From contig BCLD01000020.1 of assembly GCA_001600875.1 (NCBI GenBank), positions 493,979-507,763 of the forward strand: a stretch of 13,785 bases of DNA, given 5' to 3'. This document shows, piece after piece, positions 6,659-13,785 of the stretch. A program made the position numbers and the translations under genes. The DNA comes from Solicoccozyma terricola (taxonomy: Eukaryota; Basidiomycota; Tremellomycetes; Filobasidiales; Piskurozymaceae). The first letter of the stretch is position 1, and each line of letters starts with the position of its first letter. Below the pieces are notes generated by a model. The model searched no databases. It was given only the letters and a program-made list of their open reading frames with translations, and was not told the DNA's origin.

Positions 6659-9600
6659 TCACCTTGTTGTAAAGACACTGACCTCGGCTTTTACTTGTCC
6701 TGATATGTTCCCTCCCCCTGGCGAAGCCCCCACGGCAAAGCCAAACTCATTCAGAAGTCTTCCGGGCCGACCATTAGTACTCATTTCCACTTGAAAATGA
6801 TTGGTGAGAGAATGATTGAAGACATGGACGTAGCCCCCGTGTCGACGGAACCAGTACCTCCTTTCGCAGAAATCCGGACCTCGAATCTCGTCATAAGTTT
6901 TGTTAGCAAATGCACCAAACCGGCGGGCGAGTCCGGCCGATTGATTCCTCCCAATACTCGAGTCAGGCTTGCCTGAATCGGTTTTGGATGAAGGTGCTGC
7001 ACGTGATCCCGTTTCGTCGACCGGTACCTCAAGTAACGTCCTCGTCGTTCTTGCCAGCATAGTGACCCCTTGTCCTTCTTCATCACCTTGCCCAAGAACC
7101 CATTCGACAAAAGGTCGGTAAGCCGCATGGTTCCTAGCATCCCAGGACTTCGGAATATCGTCGGTCTTTCTTCTTGCAATCGTCCCTGCAGCAGGAGCGC
7201 GGCGCGCATCATCTGGCACGCGCTGCCACCTTAGATCTTCCTTCGGCGGTATTACACACTTTGACTGTGCAGCGGGAGGAGAACTAAGATGGTCCCTCAC
7301 GGCTTTTGCCGAGGTCACATTCAGAGAACCCAACTCTTCACATCCTTCCAATCTCGATAGGAGCTCGCCCAGGCTGTGGATGCAGCGTGCCATGCCCCAC
7401 CTGTCACTGATTCCCTCATAGAGCAAGAGCGCGTCCTCGAACTTCGCTCTTGCCTCGTCGTACTTTGCCTGGTTAAGAGCGACCTCGCCCAGGCCTCGGA
7501 TGCAGTATGCCCTGCCCCGCCTGCCCCTGACCTCCTCGTAGAGCATAAGCGCCTCCTGGAACCTCGATCCAGCCTCGTCATACTGGGATTGCTCAAGAGC
7601 GATTTCGCCAAGGCTGTGGAAGCATTGTGCCTGGCCCAGCCTGTCGCTGCCCTCCTCGCAGAGCCGTAGCGCATCCTCGAACCTCGAACCCGCCTCGTCA
7701 TACTTTGCCTGGTCGAGAGCCAACAAGCCCAGGTTGAAGATGCACCTGGCCTTGCCCCCCCTGTCGCTGACTTCCTCGTAGAGCATAAGCGCCTCCTCGA
7801 ACCTCGATCCAGCCTCGTCATACTTGGATTGCTCAAGAGCGATTTCGCCGAGGCTGTGGAAGCATTGTGCCTGGCCCCCCCTGTCGCTGACTTCCTCGTA
7901 GAGCCATAGCGCCTCCTCGAACCTCGAACCCGCCTCGTCATACTTTGACTGGTCAAGAGCTAACAAGCCCAGGTCGAAGATGCACCTGGCCTTGCCCCGC
8001 CTGTCGCTGACCTCCTCGTAGAGCAGGAGCGCCTCCCCGAAGTTCGCTATCGCCTCGTCATACTTTGACTGTTCAAGGGCAACCGCGCCCAAGTTGTGGA
8101 TACACTGCGCCTTGCCACGCCTGTCGCTGACCTCCTCATAGAGCAGGAGCGCGTCCTTGAACCTCACTCTTGCCTCGTCATAGTTTGACTGGTTAAGAGC
8201 GACCTTGCCCAGGTTGTGGATGCACTGTGCCATGCCCCGCCTGTCGCTAGCCTCCTCGTAGAGAGGGAGCGCCTTCTCGAACCTCGCTCTCGCCTGGTCA
8301 TACTTTAACTGGTTAAGAATCACTTCGCCCAGCCTGCGGATGCATTTTGCCTCGCCGCGCCTGTCGCTGACCTCCTCGTAGAGCGGGAGCGCCTCCTGGA
8401 ACCTCTCTCTCGCCTCGTCGTGCTTTGACTGCTGACAAGCGACCTCGCCCAGGCCGTGGATGCACTGCGCTCTACCCCGCCTGTCGTTAACCTTCTCGTA
8501 TAGCAGGCGCGCCTTCTCGAACATCGCTCTCGCCTCCTCGTATTTTGATTGGTGACGAGCGATCTCACCCAGGCTGTGGTTGCAGTCTGCCTCGCCCCGC
8601 CTGTCGCTGACCTCCTCGTAGAGCAGGCGCGCCTTCTCGAACCTCTCTTTCGCCTTGTCGTAGTCATACTGAAACAGTGCCATGCGCCCGACAGTATGCT
8701 GTACAACAGCAGCGAGCTCTATGTTCCTCAGCAAAGGAAGGACTTCATTCAGCTTTCCGGCCAAAGCTGGCAGGCCAATTCCGCTGATCTCCCAGAAATC
8801 GCATAGCGCAGCTGCCGAATCCATGGCCAGCTTCTGTTCGGATTTGATGCTGAGCGCACGAACGGTGACGGCTTCCAAGTTGTGGATCTCAGGCCTGAGG
8901 TGGCGGGCGAGCGTGGTTGTCAACTGGCCGGTAGCGAGTTTGAGGTAATGCTTCCTGAGCCGTTCGTAGTCCTTATCTTCCGGCACATGCTTGTACTGGA
9001 CGTACTCCCGGATGGGGGCTAAAACTTGCAGCCGTGTAATAACATGCTCAGGCAAATCCTGATGGGAGGTGCCGCCCACTGAGGCCTGTCCAGCAACCGA
9101 ATCCTTGTAGGCTAGCGCCAGCTGCAGCAGGACCATCTCGGGCCGATCGTGTTCTCGGTGCAGGCTGCTCGAAGGAACGAGAGCTTCGAGATCCTCCCAT
9201 GATGCCCCATCCGGCAAAAGCGATATTAGGGACAAAAGGGTGAGTGCTGGAGGGTTATCGGTCATCAATGGGCGATCGAGCGAGAGCTGGATGGACGCCT
9301 CCAGACTCAATAAGCTCGCACTAGGGATGCCGGGCCGGTATCGACGATCCTTCACCATCGCTGTATGACGCCGGTCCCAATCATCCCAAAGGGACTGTAG
9401 GTTGGACTCTGTGTCGGCCAGTTTGGCGAGGAGGACGATTGCAAGGGGAATCCGCTCCACCGCACCAAGGATTTTGTCCAAGAAAAGGTCGTCAGAATGA
9501 TCCGCGGTTCCGCTGAGGTCGCTAAACACTTTCCGTGCGGACTCCAGATCCAAGGAGTTCAGAAGCTTTTTGCGCCATTTACCCCAGGGGGCAATGGTGC

Positions 9601-11312
9601 CTCGCATAGTCACAACGAGCCTCAGCAGTGGCAAGGCAAACAGGCGACGAAGGAAATCGTCGAGATCTGCCCCGGCAGCATCCCATAGAGTCTCGAAATT
9701 ATCCAAAACGAGGATGGAGGGCTGTCGAGAGATGAAATTTACCACAATATCGTCCGCATGGCCACCAGACACCTTCAGTTGGAGGTTTGTTGCGATTATG
9801 GTGATGAGTTGCCCAACAGCATCTGCTACAGACGAGTCAGATGGTCTCGGTTGTGAACTCGCCGTTGCACTGTCGCACCGGATGAAGAACCGAAAAGCGC
9901 CGTAGGCCTCCTCCACGCGGTTATGATGGAGAATAGCTATTGCTACTGCCGATTTGCCGATGCCCCCTGTGCCAAGGATTGCGACTCCAAGGTCCCTAGT
10001 GCTCAAAAGCTCCTTCACAATGTCGTTGACCTCGTCGTCGCGCCCAAAAAAGGGAACAGGAAAGGGTGGGATAGTTTTGGGTGTATTCCTGGCGATCAAG
10101 ATTGGGGAAAGTTGACGATTGGGACTATTCATAAGCACAAAGGCCTGAAGAGGCACACACGTAGGGAAACAGGGCTCACATCATGTCCTGTTGATTGGCC
10201 TCTCGCACCGCATTTCGAAGTGCAACTACGTTGTGGATTGCCTGCATGGAATCGCCAGCGCCAGCAGGAGGAAAACGTGAGGTCAGCGAATCCCGCGAGA
10301 TGCCTTCACAAGGCCAGATGCTTACCGGGTGCGTTATTGCGGTTATGCAGTCGCCAAGGTTTACTTGGTCGCTTTGGACGTATGCATGAGCCAGCTCAGC
10401 GACATAGTCGAGCTTCTTCCACTCGTCCAGACCGATCGAAGCGAGATCGGTCGGAGGGTCGAAGCGGAAGTACATGCGCTTCTGCATACCGCCGAAACGC
10501 ATGTCCATGTTCAGATTCACCTCCTGACAGCTCATCGAGATGTCCAGGAGCTTCTTGGCGAGAACAAGTTCGTTCCCGTCAAAGTGGACGTACGTCGAGA
10601 CGCCCGTGCCGATGGAGACTATACAGCCGAGGTTGCGATTGCCCCCCCAGATCGTTTCGGCCTCGTTGACGGCAAGCCGGGTAGGGTTGTTGTGTCCTAG
10701 CCCGCCATCTAGGTATGTGACTTGAAGACCGTGCCTGATCTGCACCTTTGCAGGTGGAAAGAAAGTCGTCGCGGCCGTTGTGGCCCTGGCAGCCTCCAAG
10801 ACGGTGCAGACAGGAGGAGGCACCTTCGTCCTGTATGTCTTCAGTAGGTCGGGACCACCAGCGCTGTCTACCAGTCTGACCGCCACGACAGCCACCCGAC
10901 ACTGGGGCTCGGCCGCTGGGTCCGCGAGCTTCGCATCTCCGGCGATCCGTTGAATGGCGCCCTCAAGCACCTTGGCCGAGTACAGAGGTGAGCTCGAACC
11001 GGGATTGGCTGAGCACCGCCACGACCCTGCTGCCTCCGTACCAAATACCTCCCAGGCGAGACCCTTGTATGCATCGATAGCCTCGTTCACGGACATCTTG
11101 AGGCGTCCAAGCATCAGGGCGATGAGCCCGCCCGTTGACGTACCAACGATGAGGTCGAACCACTCGCACGGCAGAGGCGTCTTCGTAAGTTTCTCCTGCA
11201 CCATGATGCGCTCCATGAGGTCTTGTAGAACGAAAAGCGAGGCTAGTCCACGGATCCCGCCGCCGTCGAGGGAGAGGATGCGCAGCGGACGGTTAGTGGC
11301 GGAAGCATCCAT
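6659..11312 (-). CDS. Patatin-like phospholipase / NB-ARC / TPR protein (fungal NLR-like, PLP-1 type)
   Basis: Exons 11312-10180 and 10124-6659 are joined by a 55-nt intron to give 1532 residues. The start chosen is the first in-frame ATG (11312), which has A at -3 and G at +4; the frame extends to 11441 but has no ATG there. Patatin domain: oxyanion loop DGGGIRG (residues 16-22), nucleophile Ser59 in GTSTG, and Asp202 in DGG. The catalytic dyad is intact. A linker ending FFGRDDE leads to NB-ARC: P-loop GTGGIGKS (429-436), Walker B ILVLDNFE with Asp519, and RIPLAI near 602. The LAPIREYV motif typical of fungal NB-TPR proteins follows. Eleven 40-residue TPRs occupy 863-1302, then a 230-residue unassigned C-terminus. 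In the PLP-1 family, ligand sensing by the TPRs is thought to drive NB-ARC oligomerisation and patatin-mediated membrane damage and cell death. The stop may be premature. Confidence 0.88.
7343..8662 (-). repeat. Eleven tandem 120-bp TPR units
   Basis: Units begin at 8662 and every 120 bp down to 7462, with no indels. The consensus is YDEAxxRFEEALxLYEEVSD followed by RRGxAQCIHxLGEVALxQSK. This is the 40-residue TPR form common in fungal and bacterial NLR-like proteins. Units in the middle and near the 3' end are closest to each other, and a 240-bp two-unit block is duplicated (7561-7740 against 7801-7980). Confidence 0.92.
10125..10179 (-). other. 55-nt intron between the patatin and NB-ARC exons
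   Basis: Donor GTGAGC at 10179 and acceptor AATAG at 10125; both sides are phase 2, so splicing joins the patatin frame to the NB-ARC frame. CTTAT near the acceptor could be the branch site. Without splicing, the patatin frame ends at a TGA (10176-10178) that overlaps the donor. Two other downstream AGs are out of phase or too close. Length and signals match the introns of the kinase-like gene. Confidence 0.75.
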
Positions 11313-11899
11313 CTTGGGCACACGAGAGCTGGGCTGACCAACGGCGTGGGGAATGACGGGCAATAGCGGGACGTCGATTGGGAAGCCGATTGGGGAGCAG
11401 GATGACAACGTCACTTGGCGCTGCTGAAGACCTATCCCCAATCATCAGCACCGAAAAGCGTGCGAAAGGCATTGAGGAAGACACAGCTTACGAGAGCGGG
11501 CTTGTGTCGGCGGTTGGTGAGGCGCAGACTTACTGAGGGTCCAGATGAACGCTTACCCACTCGCAAATTGATGATAGATTGGCCTACCGACGAGGGAACA
11601 CACAATCCAGTGTGTCCAGCTTGAAGCTAAAGACAGCCAAGCGAAATTTCGGCGTAAATTCGTGGCCAAACAAGGCAACTCGAGAAGGATGGCGGTGGCG
11701 TTATGTATCGTGCGGCTGTTTACCGCCATGCGGATGAAAATGCGGAAACAACCTGGTGGAAACAAGGGACACTGTAACTAGAAAGAATCATTTTATCAGC
11801 TGCCCATCACGCTGAACAGCACATGGAGGGAACAAAAATAAAACATTTAAAAAATCAAATTAGCAATCGTTGGCGAGGAGGCGGCTCAATATAGAGACG
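11313..11899. promoter_or_regulatory. 5' flank and probable promoter region of the NLR-like gene
   Basis: No gene is recognised here. The minus-strand frame of the patatin exon continues to 11441 without an ATG, so this part is taken as 5' leader. An A/T-rich stretch at 11833-11862 (AAAATAAAACATTTAAAAAA) resembles the poly(dA:dT) elements common in fungal promoters. No clear TATA box was found at a fitting distance. Confidence 0.3.
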
Positions 11900-12088
11900 A
11901 TGCAGCCGATGGAAGGAATCTGTTCTGCTTTCGCTCAGGGCAAGACTGGTAGGGTTATCGTACCCCAGCCCACCATCGGAGTGTACGACTTCAATGTCTG
12001 CGCCATAATGTATGCCCCGGTCATGGAAGTCAAAGAAATCCGGGACAAGTTGTTTACCCGACGTATTCCGCTATATATCTCGGACTAA
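11900..12088 (+). CDS. Small hypothetical ORF (62 aa)
   Basis: ATG at 11900 to TAA at 12088. The stretch ICSAFAQGKTGRVIV faintly resembles the C-terminal AF..L..GK..GR.VV pattern of zinc-type alcohol dehydrogenases / quinone oxidoreductases, but the rest does not match, and nothing upstream supports a larger gene. It could be a relic or chance ORF. It is divergent from the NLR-like gene. Confidence 0.2.
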   Translation: MQPMEGICSAFAQGKTGRVIVPQPTIGVYDFNVCAIMYAPVMEVKEIRDKLFTRRIPLYISD

Positions 12089-12611
12089 TATGGCACCTAC
12101 GCAATACTGCAATGTGAGATACTGAGATTCGCCGGACGCTCGAACCGGAGAGGCGAGACCGGCGGGCGTTAGTCGGCCCCCGTGTACTCCAAAACCATTC
12201 GACGTCAATAGTTACCAGTACGGTCTCGCGGGACTGCCCTTGGGATCACCCGCCTGTGATAGGAGTGTAGGGTGATCACGATATTTCGTCGTATGAACTC
12301 GTAAGGCACTTTCCTAGTTTCCTCTCGTTCCTAATGAAGTTCGTATACGGATATTTTATTGTTCGACAAAGGTTGTAGGCAGGTGCAAGTATTGTAAATA
12401 GGTGCTTCTTCAATACAACGACGGTCTCTACCTCGCTTACCCTGGTATATAGATGCAGGAGCGGTTTTAGAACAATAGAGAAGTCGGTAACCCTTCTGCC
12501 TAAGTCAACAATAGTGTTGTTGTGTGAGATTATGAATCTATCCTTGATCTAACTCAACACTATGCACCTATGGTTATAGAGCATGAGGAAGAGAGGATAG
12601 GGAGTTGTCTA
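12089..12611. other. Interval without genes; possible remnant LTR/primer-site sequence
   Basis: No coding frame is supported. Around 12409-12460 the run CTTCTTCAATACAACGACGG followed by CCCTGGTATATAGATGCAGG resembles a copia LTR end next to a TGGTATCAGAGC-like primer-binding site on the plus strand, but the LTR end lacks CA and no LTR start was identified. A short stem (CAACA at 12506-12510, TGTTG at 12515-12519) is present. Confidence 0.2.
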
Positions 12612-13031
12612 TGTTGAATATCAGCACTCTTCACGTGTCTAGGTTATCATGGCAACGTGGCACCCCTGTCAACTGCTTTACTCGCCTCACAACCAAATGG
12701 GCTCTCTTCTCTTCACTGAGGCAGAGATCCCAGGTAGGCTCTCTTGTAACTACTGTCATAAAGTAACATCACTATAGTTGCCGAGGCAGAGATCCCAGTC
12801 CATTCCTCTTAACAGTCTAAACTAAGATTGAGAACCGAAGTGGGACGCTGTCACGTGACGTGATTTCCGACATGTTGACCTATAACAATGGAATGCACTG
12901 AGATCCATTGTTTCCGTGTCTTACTTCCTTATGTCTCACACTAGTCCTTGAGATATTCGTGCTTCCAACCTTCATTCCATCTTGAGTCCTGTTGCCTATT
13001 GTTCTATGACCGGATGCGTCTCTATTCAACA
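12612..13031 (-). repeat. 3' LTR (420 bp) of a Ty1/copia element
   Basis: The segment begins TGTTGAATA (12612-12620) and ends TATTCAACA (13023-13031), a perfect 9-bp inverted terminal repeat with the TG...CA ends of an LTR. A polypurine tract abuts it at 13032, and copia RNase H frames lie just upstream on the minus strand, which fixes its identity as the 3' LTR. Inside are two copies of GAGGCAGAGATCCCAG (12718-12733 and 12783-12798) and a TCACGTGA palindrome (12851-12858) containing a CACGTG E-box, possible U3 control sites. The 5 bp beyond the LTR (GTCTA, 12607-12611) would be one half of a target-site duplication whose partner lies outside the window. Confidence 0.85.
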
Positions 13032-13040
13032 CTCCCCCTC
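13032..13040 (-). other. Polypurine tract of the copia element
   Basis: The minus strand reads GAGGGGGAG directly before the LTR start TGTTGAATA. This is the plus-strand DNA priming site expected immediately upstream of a 3' LTR, and it agrees with the LTR border. Confidence 0.8.
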
Positions 13041-13521
13041 GAGCTGGAGGTGGTCGTATCTTGAGCTGTATTGAGTTTGATTCATGTCGGGGGCCAGGTA
13101 GCGCCTTGGTGAAGCTATCTGCTTGCTGCTGCTCCATGCGACGTAACCTAGATCATTCAATTGCCTTTCAATTAGCTCCCGTATAATGTAGTGTTTGATA
13201 TCGATGTACTTCGTCCGTTGGTGAGTACTCGGGTTGGTGGCCAGTCGCATAGCCCCTTGGTTGTCGACATGGAGAGTGGTGGAAGTGAGGGACTTGTTTC
13301 CATGATCTTCCAATAGAATCCTAAACCAGATGCTTCTCTTGCCCCTTCGGCAGTTGCAATGTACTCAGCTTCCACCGTCGACGAAGCTATCGTTTTGTGT
13401 TCACCTCGAGTACCAGGTGATTGCTGATCCATTGATCTGGGAGACATAGCCGGTGGTCGACCTGAGGTCTGGTGTCTTTTATCGGGTCCAATCGGCGTCG
13501 ACCCACCCTTCCAAAAGATGA
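13041..13521 (-). pseudogene. Ty1/copia RNase H domain, frameshifted
   Basis: The hallmarks of copia RNase H occur in order on the minus strand but in several frames: EGWVDADWTR (first catalytic Asp) followed by an in-frame TAA and then RSTTGYVSQINGSAITWYS; KTIASSTVEAEYIA (Glu); LHVDNQGAMRLATNPSTHQR (Asp) with TKYIDIKHYIIREL; and QQADSFTKALPGPRHE, the usual C-terminal end. At least two frameshifts and internal stops show it is dead. In a live element it would degrade RNA in the RNA:DNA hybrid during reverse transcription. It ends just before the polypurine tract. Confidence 0.85.
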
Positions 13522-13785
13522 TTAATTTCCGCCGAGTTCCAAACAAATTTTCCTTGTGTTTGTCAGGTACGATGTCGTTCGTAAAGCCATTTCCCAGTGT
13601 GCTGCGGTGGGGTTGTTAGTGTACCTTGCAAGTAGTGATGCGGCCTAGCTGACATCGGGTCGGGTACAACCAGCCAGCCATTGTAAGCATCCGACAATCT
13701 CTTGATATGGCGTGAGCTCTGCTGGCGTGTCGTTGTCGATGGGCGTCCTGCTGATTGGGGCGGCCCAGTTCCGATAGTTGGTGTG
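13522..13785 (-). pseudogene. Ty1/copia reverse transcriptase C-terminal part (runs off the window)
   Basis: The minus strand reads TPYQEIVGCLQWLAGCTRPD, then SLLARYTNNPTAAHWEMALR and TSYLTNT, the conserved segment between the copia reverse transcriptase and RNase H (Y...VG.L.Y...TRPD......L......P...H......YL..T). An in-frame TAG at 13645-13647 and the TAA at 13522-13524 interrupt it. The rest of the element, including YVDD and the 5' half, lies beyond the right edge. It is a different insertion from the one at 2742-5220: the parts do not overlap, and this one keeps its 3' end. Confidence 0.8.

Noticed and set aside
6659..6661. TGA decoded as selenocysteine, or programmed readthrough
   Set aside because: Fungi of this kind generally lack selenoprotein machinery, and the following GGA is not a known readthrough context. 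A nonsense change or sequence error is simpler.
7343..8662. Regular 120-bp periodic array that could suggest a satellite or CRISPR-like repeat
   Set aside because: The period is exactly 40 codons, the frame stays open, and the units translate as TPRs; there are no spacers.
9497..10669. Plus-strand ORFs up to 248 codons opposite the NB-ARC and patatin exons
   Set aside because: They have no domain and lie antisense to clearly conserved motifs; they are shadow frames of GC-rich coding DNA.
11313..11441. Longer N-terminus for the patatin protein
   Set aside because: The frame is open but contains no ATG before 11312; the ATG at 11312 has a good context and places DGGGIRG at the usual distance.
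12125..12180. tRNA-like sequence (minus strand contains GGTTCGAGC)
   Set aside because: The T-stem halves do not pair, and no acceptor stem or anticodon arm could be built.

Overview
The window looks like a subtelomeric or accessory stretch of a filamentous fungus, most likely a basidiomycete. The evidence is GT-AG introns of 49-58 nt with matching phases, short TTAGGG/CCCTAA telomere-type tracts, decayed Ty1/copia retrotransposons, and a large patatin/NB-ARC/TPR gene of the fungal NLR (STAND) type. I cannot name the species.

Layout. 1-147 (+) is the 3' end of a TPR-repeat gene that enters from the left. 222-~990 (-) is a protein-kinase-like gene. Five short introns can be placed so that HRD, DFG and DVYSLG motifs fall in one reading frame; its 5' side runs into a run of 37 C. 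1028-2620 holds no confident gene, but has a GT-rich stretch and a sharply AT-rich block (about 30% GC) that resembles a decayed organelle-type reading frame. 2619-5964 is a decayed Ty1/copia element on the minus strand (gag, protease, integrase zinc region, start of reverse transcriptase). It lies between two short telomere-type tracts that point towards each other.

6133-11312 (-) is the main gene. A patatin-like phospholipase domain is joined through a 55-nt intron to an NB-ARC ATPase domain, then eleven 40-residue TPRs, then an unassigned C-terminal region. Coding character continues past the first stop codon (6659-6661) for another ~500 bp, through an in-frame TGA, a possible intron and a probable frameshift. 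Proteins with this architecture, for example PLP-1 of Neurospora crassa, act as intracellular sensors that trigger cell death in non-self recognition. By analogy the TPR array would sense, NB-ARC would act as the nucleotide-driven oligomerisation switch, and patatin would be the lipid-hydrolysing effector.

11313-12611 is the upstream flank of this gene, with only one weak small ORF. 12612-13785 (-) is the 3' end of a second Ty1/copia element: reverse transcriptase C-terminus, RNase H, polypurine tract and a 420-bp LTR with 9-bp inverted ends.

The points most worth following are: the C-terminal region of the NLR-like gene; the intron whose retention would release a patatin-only protein; the recent 240-bp expansion in the TPR array; the facing telomere tracts around the retroelement; and the spliced kinase gene cut off at the poly-C run.
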